A stretch of DNA of 64,000 nucleotides from positions 1 through 64,000 of the forward strand of contig JALHRR010000019.1 in assembly GCA_022841345.1 (NCBI GenBank), given 5' to 3'. Positions 35,701 to 43,032 of this stretch are shown piece by piece; the first letter of the stretch is position 1, and every line of letters starts with the position of its first letter. The notes beneath the pieces were generated by a model. That model was given only the letters and a program-made list of their open reading frames with translations, was not told the origin of the DNA and searched no databases. Source of the DNA: Saprospiraceae bacterium (lineage in GTDB: Bacteria > Bacteroidota > Bacteroidia > Chitinophagales > Saprospiraceae). A program made the position numbers and the translations under genes.

Positions 35701-38471
35701 AACAATTTGTGCAGGCCCATGCCTATTGGAGGCTGAAAGGACTGGAAGTGGATCTTGTTATTCTTAATGAAGACCATGGGTCATACAGACAAGAATTGCA
35801 TGATCAGATTCTGGGATTGACAGTGGGTGAAGCAGGAAATCATCCTTCTCATGGCAAACCCGGGAAGATTTTTGTCAAATCAGCAGATCAAATCTCCCCT
35901 GAAGATCGTACACTTTTCGAGAGTGTTGCCAGGGTAGTAATTTACGACATCAAAGGCACATTATCTGATCAGCTCAACAAATATGTGCCGGACGGCAATC
36001 AGTCACCGTTTATTGAAATTAAGCCACCTGTACAATCCACCATAAGATATCCGGTCAGATTGCCTTCCGATTTATTGTTTAACAATGGTATAGGAGGTTT
36101 TACACCAGACGGATCGGAGTATAAAATGTTGATTCGCAAAGATAAAACTACTCCTGCACCCTGGGTGAATGTGATAGCTAATTCCAATTTTGGATCCGTA
36201 ATATCAGAAAGCGGCTCTGCATACACCTGGGCTGTCAATGCACATGCTTACAGACTCACACCGTGGAGTAATGATCCGGTTAGTGATAATGGGGGAGAAG
36301 CATTTTATCTGAGAAATGAAACTACCGGGCATTTTTGGTCACCTGCGCCCTATCCGGCCGGCAGTAATGAACCATATGTAACAACTCATGGATTTGGCTA
36401 CTCGACATTCGAGCATAATACGGACGGGATTAGCACTGAAATGACTGTTTTTGTTGATAAAGATCTTCCTGTCAAGTTTGTCATGATTAAAGTTAAAAAC
36501 CTTTCAGGACAGGAATGTAAATTGTCCTGCACAGGCTATCTCGATATTGTACTGGGAGATTTGAGATCCAAAACAAGCATGAATATTATATCAGAATATG
36601 ATGTTAATTCAGGCGCCTTACTTTTCAAAAACCGGTATAATTCCAGCTTTGCAGAGCGGGTCAGCTTTTTTAAAGTAAATAGCAAGCATATCACATATAC
36701 CAGTGACAGAGCAGAATTTATCGGGAGGAACAGGAATTTAAAGCACCCTGAAGCAATGAAGAGGACCAGACTTTCCGGAAGAACCGGCGCGGGATTAGAT
36801 ACCTGTGCTGCCATTCAGGCTAGCTTTGATCTGCTTGATGGCGGAGAAAAACTCATAATTTTCCAGCTGGGAAATGACATCAATCAAAGTGCAGTTGTTG
36901 ATTTAATAAATAATTTTGGCACTACAGAGTATGTCCTTCGTTCTCTGGAAGAAGTAAAGGGATTCTGGAAAAATACATTGCAGAAAATTCAGGTCTCAAC
37001 TCCGGACATCGCTTTGAACCTCCTTGCCAATGGCTGGCTGGCCTATCAAAATATGTGCTGCAGGATTTTCGCCAGAAGCGGATTTTATCAATCAGGAGGT
37101 GCATTTGGATTCAGAGATCAACTCCAGGATATCCTGAGTGTCCTCATGAGCCGGCCTGAATTGGCAAGACAACAAATATTGCTTAATGCGTCCAGACAGT
37201 TTGTGGAAGGAGATGTTCAGCACTGGTGGCATCCGCCTGAAGGCAGAGGAGTCCGTACCCGATGTTCTGATGATTTATTATGGTTGCCATTTGCTGTGAC
37301 GAGGTATATTTCTGTGACCGGGGATACAGATATTCTTTTGGAGGAAGCAAATTTTCTGGAGTCCAGGGAATTGCACCCGGGGGAAGAATCTTTCTATGAT
37401 TTGCCTGCCATAAGTCCTCACCATGGATCTATTTTTGAACACTGTGTTAGAGCTATCAAGCGAAGTTTAGATTTCGGTGTCCATGGATTGCCATTGATAG
37501 GTTCAGGTGACTGGAATGATGGGATGGATCGTGTAGGTCTGCATGGAAAAGGAGAAAGTGTTTGGCTAGCATTTTTCCTCTATGATACACTTACAGGTTT
37601 TGCTCCTGTAGCTGAAAACTTTGGTGATTCCAATTTTGCAAAGTTGTGTATGGAACAGGCTTCCATGTTGCAGAATAGTATTGAGTCTGAAGCCTGGGAC
37701 GGCGAATGGTTCAAGCGCGCATGGATGGACGATGGTTCTGAATTGGGCTCTTCTGATAGTCCCGAATGCAGGATTGATGCTATAGCACAAAGCTGGTCAG
37801 TCTTATCTGATGCAGCAGATCCGGGCAGACAAATTCAGGCCATGAATTCACTTGACAAACATTTGGTGAAGAGAGAACTCAGACTGATACAATTGTTGGA
37901 TCCGCCATTTGATGACAATGGACCCAACCCCGGATATATCAGAGGATATGTACCGGGCGTAAGAGAAAATGGTGGGCAGTATTCTCACGCTGCAATTTGG
38001 GCATTAATTGCATTTGCTAAATTGGGGGACAGAGATAAAGTATATGAATTATTCAGCATGATTCAGCCTGTGAGTCATGGGTCTGATCCTGAAAGACTCA
38101 AAGTATATAAAGTGGAACCCTATGTCATGGCTGCGGATGTGTATGCCAACGAGTCTCATAAAGGAAGGGGTGGCTGGACATGGTATACCGGCTCTGCAGG
38201 ATGGATGTACCAGTTTATTATACATGCCTTGCTGGGAATAGATCAAAATAAGGATCAACTGATATTTAAGCCGTGTTTTCCATTAGATTGGCCCAAAATT
38301 TCAATAGTTTACAAGTATAGAACCTCCGTTTATAATATCTCTGTTTTCCAGTTCGATGGAAATGAACAGAGCTGGTGGAAGCTGGATAATCTAAAGGGAA
38401 ATGGAGAATCCATTAAATTATTGGATGATGGATTAGAACACAAAGTAGAAATGCATTTCAATATTAGGTAG
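29784..38471 (+). CDS. cyclic beta-1,2-glucan synthase-like protein (GT84-GH94)
   Basis: A giant 2895-aa inner-membrane glycosyltransferase/phosphorylase of the NdvB/ChvB type. An N-terminal region of about 400 residues precedes membrane segments near 420-480. The GT domain has the acidic motif LDADTQLP (about 640), SHDLLEGSYTRSG and the Q-x-x-R-W-like RRQQRWIRGDWQ (about 785). More membrane segments lie at about 832-880 and 952-995. A glycoamylase-like domain contains YGFYEAIDYTP and SYMVHHQGMSLLSLAYVL (about 1516-1560). Two GH94 N-terminal beta-sandwiches follow, then the GH94 catalytic barrel with HWWHPPEGRGVRTRCSDD and GSGDWNDGMDRVG (about 2574). Homologues make and ring-close periplasmic beta-1,2-glucans used in osmoadaptation. 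The stress-like island just downstream fits that role. Confidence 0.92.
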   Translation: MKVSSIPVFDILSKLRDYFQGEHEIRKEDHGAPFRSELYSLDQMDMHGVVLARSHKLLHKSSSDTLLKRLDNNEKTLLEVRNLLVESIRDGKLITPAAEWLLDNFYLIEEQVVIARKHFPKGYSQGLPHLSSGSSEGLPRVYDIVLELISHSDGRVDINGLSSFISSYQSVKILTLGELWALPIMLRLAVLENLRRIAGQIALDMIDYNLADYWSDKFVKTVKEEPADLILIIADMARSKPVLSGPFVAGLTRHLQGKGLELMLPLNWMEQQLNSKGSNSLDLVRAENQRQAADQVSVRNSIGTLRFLGSTDWHEFVETLSSVEAVLKKDEAGIYAKMDFATRDCYRHVVERIAKSSLLTETEVAEKILGLTKGHDEGFQRTERQKHIGYFLIDKGFSTAIKVCGMKLSFFQKFKMTLKQHPMFLYSLAMILLTCGIAGGMVSVTYPYFADQIWIIVLTSLLALAGAAQLSLSLINWLATILVSPKLLPKMNFSKGIPPEFRSLVVVPTMLSDADFIDSQIEALEIRYLANKDENLHFGLLTDYLDADQEHMPGDEELLKQVSERIVALNQKYHREDQDIFFLFHRNRTWNPKEEKWMGYERKRGKLAALNALILGRGQGQFSKVIGLTSILSNVRYVITLDADTQLPREAAWKMVATMAHPLNHPIIERHLNQIEEGYTILQPRVASRISPGGITPYLRLQGMAIGIDPYTRMSSDVYQDLFAEGSFIGKGIYDVNVFDRILEGTLPENRILSHDLLEGSYTRSGLLSDVLLYEENPSQYWVDMRRQQRWIRGDWQIAAWIFPFIRNPEGKWIRNRLSALSKWKIFDNLRRSLLPLTLLLMLILGWTILANPVFWTIMVINIVLFASVAAAGWQLLHKPPDLPVNAHLMEVVVSVRDLLIRFVFNMAVLPFEALLHTHAVLRTLWRVLISKRKLLEWTPSGNISFKDFTIRTVYNWMCISPFVAIACAIYLVYMGSGAIFVAGPILLLWLLSPVIVWRFSTTLKATEAVLSEEHTIFLHKIARKTWGFFEQFVTDSDHWLPPDNYQEQPVSAIAHRTSPTNMGLALLANLSAYDFGFISAGSMLSRTGRTLHSMQQLDRYKGHFFNWYDTLSLRTLHPRYVSTVDSGNLAGHLLTLKQGIITIENQPVISIRNIEGLLTTVRIVKDISNGQFGNTVDHLEKDLKSYIDQNILTVGSVCKLIFQIRIQVDGLTESQSVDDTELYRWTRELKEQVIDLESELHQMVPWASKLPRQKAPESLGDWETMPSLKALANFTLEYKSKLNSNGNGIHSGSEHEELLHYFQIISQKVKEREDLIFELAEICEEFSDLEYDFLYDKATNLLRIGFNVDENRRDDGFYDLLASEARLGIFVAIAQGKLPQDSWFALGRLLTNSGGDPILLSWSGSMFEYLMPQLVMPSYDHTLLAQTNKASVNRQIQYGAQRSIPWGISESAYSRVDAGRIYQYRAFGVPGLGLKRGLEDDLVIAPYATMLALMINPEKSANNLQVMAAQGFEGQYGFYEAIDYTPSRLQRGMPLSIVNSYMVHHQGMSLLSLAYVLLDKPMQHRFISELRFQATLLLLQERVPRATVFYAHTADIVETHSHIVDSQIRSIPTANTHIPEIQLLSNGRYQVMVTNSGAGYSKWKDIAITRWREDTTQDNRGIFCYIKDIISGDFWSNTHHPTMHRAKEYEAIFSQGHIEFRRLDFGIETKTEIVISPEDDTEMRRIKLSNRSNTTRVLEITSYAEIVLASQASDESHPAFSNLFVQTEILSEFKAVLCTRRPRSSDEKPPWMFHHMDAYNVDVEMVSYETDRMQFTGRGKTLANPQGLHADLLGGSQGAVLDPIIAVRYRLRIKPGQSAVVDMIYGISDTRESCEALMHKYRDRYLKKRAFELFWTHSQMLLRQINASEADGQLYDRLAASVIFNNPALRADSTVISSNFRGQSSLWSHSVSGDLPIVLVHIFNQENIELVKQFVQAHAYWRLKGLEVDLVILNEDHGSYRQELHDQILGLTVGEAGNHPSHGKPGKIFVKSADQISPEDRTLFESVARVVIYDIKGTLSDQLNKYVPDGNQSPFIEIKPPVQSTIRYPVRLPSDLLFNNGIGGFTPDGSEYKMLIRKDKTTPAPWVNVIANSNFGSVISESGSAYTWAVNAHAYRLTPWSNDPVSDNGGEAFYLRNETTGHFWSPAPYPAGSNEPYVTTHGFGYSTFEHNTDGISTEMTVFVDKDLPVKFVMIKVKNLSGQECKLSCTGYLDIVLGDLRSKTSMNIISEYDVNSGALLFKNRYNSSFAERVSFFKVNSKHITYTSDRAEFIGRNRNLKHPEAMKRTRLSGRTGAGLDTCAAIQASFDLLDGGEKLIIFQLGNDINQSAVVDLINNFGTTEYVLRSLEEVKGFWKNTLQKIQVSTPDIALNLLANGWLAYQNMCCRIFARSGFYQSGGAFGFRDQLQDILSVLMSRPELARQQILLNASRQFVEGDVQHWWHPPEGRGVRTRCSDDLLWLPFAVTRYISVTGDTDILLEEANFLESRELHPGEESFYDLPAISPHHGSIFEHCVRAIKRSLDFGVHGLPLIGSGDWNDGMDRVGLHGKGESVWLAFFLYDTLTGFAPVAENFGDSNFAKLCMEQASMLQNSIESEAWDGEWFKRAWMDDGSELGSSDSPECRIDAIAQSWSVLSDAADPGRQIQAMNSLDKHLVKRELRLIQLLDPPFDDNGPNPGYIRGYVPGVRENGGQYSHAAIWALIAFAKLGDRDKVYELFSMIQPVSHGSDPERLKVYKVEPYVMAADVYANESHKGRGGWTWYTGSAGWMYQFIIHALLGIDQNKDQLIFKPCFPLDWPKISIVYKYRTSVYNISVFQFDGNEQSWWKLDNLKGNGESIKLLDDGLEHKVEMHFNIR

Positions 38472-38501
38472 CTTTAAATACAAGTACATACAGGTATCAA
38501 A

Positions 38502-38531
38502 AAAGCCCTTCCAAAGTAATGGAAGGGCTTT
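38502..38531. terminator. bidirectional terminator
   Basis: An 11-bp perfect stem AAAGCCCTTCC/GGAAGGGCTTT with an 8-nt loop, 30 bp after the glucan-synthase stop. A-rich and T-rich flanks on the two sides suit termination of both convergent transcripts. Confidence 0.85.
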
Positions 38532-38581
38532 ATCTGAAAGAATTATTTTCAGTTATCTCATGCACTGCATGGAGTTGACTT

Positions 38582-38698
38582 TTAGTCACCTGAGGCTTTT
38601 TTACTAGCTTTCTTAGCTTTTTTATCAGCTCTTTTTTCTTTCAGATTTTTTTCAGACTTCTTCTTGTCTTCTTTCTGGACTGACTTTTCTTTTGACAT
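38582..38698 (-). CDS. 38-aa lysine-rich protein
   Basis: A short frame reading MSKEKSVQKEDKKKSEKNLK then EKRADKKAKKASKKASGD, from ATG 38696-38698 to TAA 38582-38584. About 42 per cent of residues are Lys, with Ala/Ser/Glu and no hydrophobic core, recalling histone-H1-like or other nucleic-acid-binding tails. It ends 50 bp from the shared terminator, in the right orientation to use it. Such small basic proteins are easily missed. It could still be spurious, but the ATG, stop and terminator are well placed. Confidence 0.5.
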   Translation of the reverse strand: MSKEKSVQKEDKKKSEKNLKEKRADKKAKKASKKASGD

Positions 38699-39145
38699 AA
38701 TATAATTGTTTAGGCTAAGATAACGCAATTTCAATATCGAATCGTTTGAATCTGCTTCAGATGGAGATATTTTATTTTTTAGCTACCCAAAGTCGCCAGT
38801 ACCCACTCTTCATTGGGTGACCTGGAACTAATCGATTTTTTGAAAACTGATTGTCCATGGGTGCCGATGTATCAGCTCATGCAACAAATTTTTGGGAGTC
38901 AATGACCATTTTCAGGAATTGAGGGAGCCTGCGCAATTTTTTTTTCAAACATTGAATTCTGTAAAATTTAAGAGAATAAATATAACTATTACGGGGAGGA
39001 GTGGGCGTAGCTTTGTATTCTGGAAATCGGACAATTATTACACGGATTAATTCGAATTAAGAAATATTAAAGATTATTTCCTTTGAGTTAATTTGATGGG
39101 TACAATTTGATTCGGTGCTATTTGTTTGACTGAATTTTACGCTCT
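38699..39145. other. spacer upstream of the stress island
   Basis: About 450 bp of mostly AT-rich DNA. I see no gene above noise. The last 60 bp before 39146 contain several TTTG words (39082, 39104 region) that could form a promoter. Confidence 0.4.
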
Positions 39146-39301
39146 ATGAGTTATTTGTTATATCTGGTAGCAACAATATTAATTATCGTTTGGGCAACCG
39201 GTTATTTCGCTTACAGTGCTGGAAATGCTATTCACTTGCTATTAGTTATTGGCATCATTGTAATCATTCTCAGAGCGGTAAGAGGCAGAAATCCAATATA
39301 G
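39146..39301 (+). CDS. lmo0937-type small membrane protein (DUF5670)
   Basis: A 51-aa protein made of two hydrophobic helices: MSYLLYLVATILIIVWATGY and HLLLVIGIIVIILRAVRGRN, ending PI. The pattern of two helices split by a Gly/Ser/Ala turn and a basic C-terminus (RAVRGRNP) is that of the lmo0937/DUF5670 family, which often occurs among stress-induced envelope genes. It lies 58 bp before the first YtxH gene and is probably the first gene of the island. The start is the only ATG that gives the full first helix. Confidence 0.7.
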   Translation: MSYLLYLVATILIIVWATGYFAYSAGNAIHLLLVIGIIVIILRAVRGRNPI

Positions 39302-39359
39302 TGTTTTCTTTATAACAGTATTTTAAATTCATTATATAATCATAAATCAATATTTTAAT

Positions 39360-39671
39360 ATGGAACATTCAAATGGAAATGCAAAATTGATAGGAGCTCT
39401 TTTAGGAGGAGCACTTATAGGCGCTGCAATTGGAGTTTTATTTGCACCGAATAAAGGTAGCGAAACAAGAAATAAGATTGCTGGTAGCGCAAAAGACCTG
39501 GCTTCTGAAATCAAAAACAGAGTGAAGGAAGAAGCTAGTAATTTACGTAATAAAGCTGAGGATGTAAAAAACCAGGCTAAAGATTATGTTAATCAAGGTA
39601 AAGAATATGCTTCTAATAAAGCATCTGAAGTTGCCAGCCATGCTGCGGATCAGAATAGTCGCAGATCTTAA
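39360..39671 (+). CDS. YtxH-domain protein 1
   Basis: A 103-aa protein. A short polar N-terminus leads to the YtxH glycine-rich membrane helix ([20 protein letters not shown]) and the signature [15 protein letters not shown] long charged amphipathic helix follows ([20 protein letters not shown]...). This single-pass topology with a cytoplasmic or periplasmic coiled tail is typical of YtxH/gas-vesicle-like stress proteins. Biochemical function is unknown for the family. A strong terminator follows, so it is probably transcribed apart from the holin-like gene. Paralogues are at 42069 and 43436. Confidence 0.88.
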   Translation: MEHSNGNAKLIGALLGGALIGAAIGVLFAPNKGSETRNKIAGSAKDLASEIKNRVKEEASNLRNKAEDVKNQAKDYVNQGKEYASNKASEVASHAADQNSRRS

Positions 39672-39678
39672 AAATATT

Positions 39679-39746
39679 GGGTCAACCGGTTAAGTCGTGA
39701 ATTTGTCAGAAGGGTGCACGACCGCTTGTTGACCCGATTTTTTTTG
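39679..39746 (+). terminator. terminator after YtxH 1
   Basis: GGGTCAAC pairs with GTTGACCC and inner GTCGTG with CACGAC, forming a long interrupted hairpin, followed by GATTTTTTTTGTT. Confidence 0.8.
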
Positions 39747-39775
39747 TTAACTTAACACCCCAAAAGTACAAAGAA

Positions 39776-40123
39776 ATGATAGATAAGGAAAAATGGGATT
39801 CCCTCACAGATAATGTGAAAGCATATGTAAATACTCAAATTGAGTTACTGAAGTTGCAGTTAACAGATAAAATATCCGCAGCAGGCTCTACCATATTCTC
39901 TTCTGTATTATTGGTATTGACCATTATATCCTGTATATTCTTTTTAAGTTGTTGGGCAGCATTATACCTTTCTGCCAGAATGGGGGACATTTATTCAGGA
40001 TTTGCTATTGTCGGTGGATTTTATCTGCTGCTTTCTATAATTTTAATTGTAGCACGCAAACAAATTCTTGTAACCCCAATAAGAAGTCAGCTTATCAAGG
40101 TTTTATTTAAAGATGAAGATTAA
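39776..40123 (+). CDS. phage-holin-family-like membrane protein
   Basis: A 115-aa protein. An N-terminal amphipathic helix (WDSLTDNVKAYVNTQIELLKLQLTDKIS) is followed by two membrane helices (FSSVLLVLTIISCIFFLSCWAALYL and FAIVGGFYLLLSIILIVA) and a basic tail. This matches the Phage_holin_3_6 (holin superfamily VI-like) layout. Despite the family name, such chromosomal proteins beside YtxH genes are thought to be envelope or stress proteins rather than lysis factors. No endolysin or phage gene is near. The next gene starts 13 bp downstream, so the two form an operon. Confidence 0.8.
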   Translation: MIDKEKWDSLTDNVKAYVNTQIELLKLQLTDKISAAGSTIFSSVLLVLTIISCIFFLSCWAALYLSARMGDIYSGFAIVGGFYLLLSIILIVARKQILVTPIRSQLIKVLFKDED

Positions 40124-40136
40124 ATAAAAATATATA

Positions 40137-40547
40137 ATGAGTACTCCTGGAAGAAAAAAACTTGAAGAAATCTGCGATGGCGAAGACTTAAATTGTGAGA
40201 TTGAATATTTACAATCACTCAAAACTCAACAGGAGCAAGCTATTTCAGACTCTTTTTTTGCAGTTGCCCATGCCGTTAACCCTGTGACCCTTATGAAGGA
40301 CGCAATTCATGGACTGGCTTCAGTCCGTCCTACCAATGGGGATATTGTCAGCATAGGTACTAATATTGGCAGCAATTATGTGATTGAAAAAGTACTGGGT
40401 AAAAATCGCAGTATTAAAGGGTTTGTAAGTGCTCTCATCGTTGAGAAATTATCAACTGAACTGATTAACAGGAATGCTCCTCAAATGCTTAATCAGGTAA
40501 TTGACTGGGGCAAACAAATAGGCATCGATCTGGAAGACAGAATCTAG
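40137..40547 (+). CDS. helical protein, paralogue of gene 42448
   Basis: A 136-aa protein of unknown function. It shares a pattern with the protein at 42448-42888: a first helix with LQSLKTQQEQAISDSFFAV (other copy LQLKAEQNQATENLKDSFGEV), then a VNPV.L.KD / LRPANLAKN turn. The Gly-rich element DIVSIGTNIGSNYVIEKVLGKNRSIKGFV has the counterpart QLGLTFGTNMLISYLFGKNKNFKRFV. There is no signal peptide. The Gly-rich part may dip into the membrane. It follows the holin-like gene by 13 bp. Both paralogues sit just downstream of a YtxH gene, so function with YtxH is likely. Confidence 0.75.
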   Translation: MSTPGRKKLEEICDGEDLNCEIEYLQSLKTQQEQAISDSFFAVAHAVNPVTLMKDAIHGLASVRPTNGDIVSIGTNIGSNYVIEKVLGKNRSIKGFVSALIVEKLSTELINRNAPQMLNQVIDWGKQIGIDLEDRI

Positions 40548-40771
40548 AGCACGTCTATAGTCTATAATTAATCCTGTGACTTCCTGCAAGTGATGGGATT
40601 TTGCAATTTTTACACACCTGGTAAACCCCGGTTCAAGGAATTGTATAACAATTCTCTACGGGTTTGTAACAACATATCCTGATATAATAGTGAATTTTGA
40701 GAATCATGATTGTGGAATCGGACACTTCTGATCATGATCTCAATTCAAAATCATTAAAATAGAATAGTAAC

Positions 40772-40975
40772 ATGGATACCGAGAAAGATTTGTTGGTGAA
40801 AATTATGCAGGTAACGCGGAAGATTCAGGATAACCATCCCGAATTATGTGAATTCTTGTCTGAATTGCCTGAGACTATAGCTTCCGGTGATAATCCGGAA
40901 GTTGATGTTGATTCTTTAAGAGATTATCTGGAATCACTGAATGAATTATTGGAGAAGGCCGGACAAGCCAGTTAA
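40772..40975 (+). CDS. 67-aa acidic helical protein
   Basis: A small cytosolic protein, MDTEKDLLVKIMQVTRKIQD then NHPELCEFLSELPETIASGD. It is acidic, with two predicted amphipathic helices and a Leu-rich C-terminal helix (SLRDYLESLNELLEKAG). The ATG is well separated from upstream genes (about 225 bp) and a clear terminator follows at 41034, which argues that it is a real monocistronic gene. I do not recognise the family. Its position in the island suggests a stress-related role. Confidence 0.65.
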   Translation: MDTEKDLLVKIMQVTRKIQDNHPELCEFLSELPETIASGDNPEVDVDSLRDYLESLNELLEKAGQAS

Positions 40976-41033
40976 CAAGATTGATCTCATATAATTCAAT
41001 TTTTAGTTTTCAAAGAAATTTTAATTTAAGTGA

Positions 41034-41057
41034 AAAGGAGCCCAGGCTCCTTTTTTT
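41034..41057 (+). terminator. terminator of gene 40772
   Basis: AAAGGAGC/GCTCCTTT stem with a CCAG loop, followed by seven T. The remaining ~245 bp to the sigma-factor start hold no gene. CAAATTTG at 41264-41271 is a weak -7 candidate for it. Confidence 0.85.
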
Positions 41058-41303
41058 GTTTGCTGTATCTCACCATTCATTTTGAGTAGATGGATTGAGT
41101 AAGCAGGGCGAAAAGAAGCATTTGGGATTCAAAAGAAATACAATCAGGAAAGAGGTCACGATGCTTGTTATCAGTGTATTTCCATAGCAAATGGAATCAG
41201 CGATTATGTGAAATATATAAGATTTGAAGGATTGCGTGTAACATATTAGGCCTTAAACATCTGCAAATTTGTAGTATCAAAGCAACAATAAAAATTAAAT
41301 ATT

Positions 41304-41858
41304 ATGAATACCATACAAGCTCAAGTCACAGACAGAACGCCTTTGGTAAATGCATCGAGAAATACAAATCAAAGCTTTACCAGTATTTATGAAAATTATG
41401 GTGCTGCAATGCATAACACAATCTTTAGAATCGTAAAATCTCAACCTGTAGCAGAGGATGTTCTCCAGGAGGCCTTTATCAAAATATGGAAGAATTATTC
41501 TTACTATGATGATTCTAAGGGAAGACTTTTCACATGGCTTACTACAGTAGCAAAAAATTGTGCGCTTGATTATTTGAGATCCAAAGGTCATAAGCAAGCG
41601 ATGAAAAGAGACCACAATCCAATTAAGGAGGATGCGATAGTGGGAGCCATGCATGTAGATCACATTGGTATCAGTGAAATTTTGAACAAAGAGCTTTTAC
41701 CGGACAATAAAATTGTGATGGAAATGATTTATCTGCAGGGATACACACTGGAAGCGACCGCGAAAGAAATGGGAATTCCACTGGGCACAGTAAAAACTAA
41801 GGTCCGTAATTCGATTAATACACTTAGAAAAGTGGTTACCAGACAACAGGTTTGCTAA
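41304..41858 (+). CDS. ECF-type RNA polymerase sigma factor
   Basis: A 184-aa group-4 sigma factor. Region 2 spans about 25-95 (FTSIYENYGAAMHNTIFRIV, EDVLQEAFIKIWKNY, GRLFTWLTTVAKNCALDYLRS). Region 4 spans about 130-180 (LQGYTLEATAKEMGIPLGTVKTKVRNSINTLRKVV) with a normal helix-turn-helix. No anti-sigma factor gene adjoins it: the next gene is a YtxH protein 210 bp away and the previous one is an unknown 67-aa protein. Its central place among small envelope genes suggests it controls the island, though no shared promoter motif was clear by eye. Confidence 0.92.
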   Translation: MNTIQAQVTDRTPLVNASRNTNQSFTSIYENYGAAMHNTIFRIVKSQPVAEDVLQEAFIKIWKNYSYYDDSKGRLFTWLTTVAKNCALDYLRSKGHKQAMKRDHNPIKEDAIVGAMHVDHIGISEILNKELLPDNKIVMEMIYLQGYTLEATAKEMGIPLGTVKTKVRNSINTLRKVVTRQQVC

Positions 41859-42068
41859 TATTTGCAGAAGATTTTCATGACGATAATCATCAAAAAGATA
41901 AGGAGCAGTCTTAAACTTATTTAAGTAAATGCATGTTGCTCATAACATAAGACCCTGGGTATTGCTTTTCTAATCTTTATCAACGAAAGTAGATTTTATC
42001 AGCTTTCATAAAGCGGTTTCCTGGTCAATAATTACAATTTTATTTACAAAAATTTAATCTCAATCATT

Positions 42069-42347
42069 ATGGAAAATTTAAGGGAAAACGGAAAACTAAT
42101 TGGTGCTTTATTAGCGGGAGCTTTAGTCGGCGCTGCCATCGGAGTATTATTTGCACCTGCAAGTGGTAATAAAACTCGTAAGAAAATTGCCGGAGGCGCT
42201 AAAGACTGGATTGAAGAAGCAAAACAAAAAGTAAAAAAACAAGCAGAAAAACTGGGCAAAAAAGCTGACGAACTGGAAGCACTTGCCAAAAATAAAGTAG
42301 AGGAAGCATCCAATAATGCAAAACAAAAAGTAGAGAATTTTAAATAA
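42069..42347 (+). CDS. YtxH-domain protein 2
   Basis: A 92-aa paralogue of the protein at 39360. The membrane helix [20 protein letters not shown] and the following APASGNKTRKKIAGGAKD are nearly the same as in copy 1. The tail is a Lys/Glu/Ala-rich coiled helix (EEAKQKVKKQAEKLGKKADEL). A terminator follows directly. The helical paralogue at 42448 comes next, mirroring the order around copy 1. Confidence 0.88.
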   Translation: MENLRENGKLIGALLAGALVGAAIGVLFAPASGNKTRKKIAGGAKDWIEEAKQKVKKQAEKLGKKADELEALAKNKVEEASNNAKQKVENFK

Positions 42348-42363
42348 TTCCCTATTTTGACTT

Positions 42364-42410
42364 CGGCCAACTCTATAGATCTGTAGGTCTGTTTCAGTTG
42401 GCCGTTTTTA
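42364..42410 (+). terminator. terminator after YtxH 2
   Basis: CGGCCAACT pairs with AGTTGGCCG over a 23-nt loop, followed by TTTTTATTTT. Confidence 0.8.
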
Positions 42411-42447
42411 TTTTAATTTTACAAATTCATTGTCCAAGCAGAAAATT

Positions 42448-42888
42448 ATGAAATCCTCTCAGATTGCATCCCAGAATGATTTGAAATTGCGCATATTGCA
42501 GCTCAAAGCAGAGCAAAATCAAGCTACAGAAAATCTTAAGGACTCTTTTGGCGAAGTAGTAGATTTACTCCGCCCTGCAAATCTGGCAAAAAATATCTTC
42601 AGCGACCTTTTTCAGGACAAGCAAGTCCAGCAAGATCTAACGCAACTGGGCCTGACATTTGGAACTAATATGCTCATCAGCTATCTGTTTGGCAAAAATA
42701 AAAATTTCAAACGCTTTGTTGGCTCCTCTCTTTTGGAGCAATTCAGTACAAATTTTATCCAGAACAATATTCCACTCATCATGGATTATCTTGAATTGAT
42801 TATAGCAAATTCCCAATCTGACGAAACAGAGGATGATCAGGATCAGGATCTCTCAGAAACTGACCGATATGCACAATATGCCCAGTAA
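42448..42888 (+). CDS. helical protein, paralogue of gene 40137
   Basis: About 146 aa from ATG 42448 (the frame is open six codons further to a TTG at 42430). It shares the same core as 40137-40547: KAEQNQATENLKDSFGEVVD, LRPANLAKNIFSDLF, FGTNMLISYLFGKNKNFKRF and an NIPLIMDYLELI ending. A strongly acidic tail, SDETEDDQDQDLSETDRY, is absent from the other copy. Function unknown. The conserved order YtxH then this family suggests a functional pair. Confidence 0.75.
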   Translation: MKSSQIASQNDLKLRILQLKAEQNQATENLKDSFGEVVDLLRPANLAKNIFSDLFQDKQVQQDLTQLGLTFGTNMLISYLFGKNKNFKRFVGSSLLEQFSTNFIQNNIPLIMDYLELIIANSQSDETEDDQDQDLSETDRYAQYAQ

Positions 42889-43032
42889 TTAAAGGGAGCA
42901 TCTCTCTTTAGATTGGTTTTAATAAGTGAGTTTTATACTCAATTTCCGCTTTTTTCCACGTAGTATTTACGTATATATTAGGACTTGGCATACTGTCAAG
43001 GTAACCTTCATTTAACCTCAAAAATTTACATC

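Noticed and set aside
38772-38858. 28-codon minus-strand frame (MDNQFSKNRLVPGHPMKSGY then WRLWVAKK).
   Set aside because: Protein-like in composition, but it has no promoter or terminator of its own and no recognised family. Too short to support without conservation data.
39776-40123. Prophage remnant suggested by the holin-like protein.
   Set aside because: No other phage gene is present. The holin-like family is common in chromosomal stress clusters with YtxH.
40600-40660. tRNA-like 3' segment (CCCCGGTTCAAGG).
   Set aside because: The T-arm does not pair and no acceptor or anticodon stem can be built around it.
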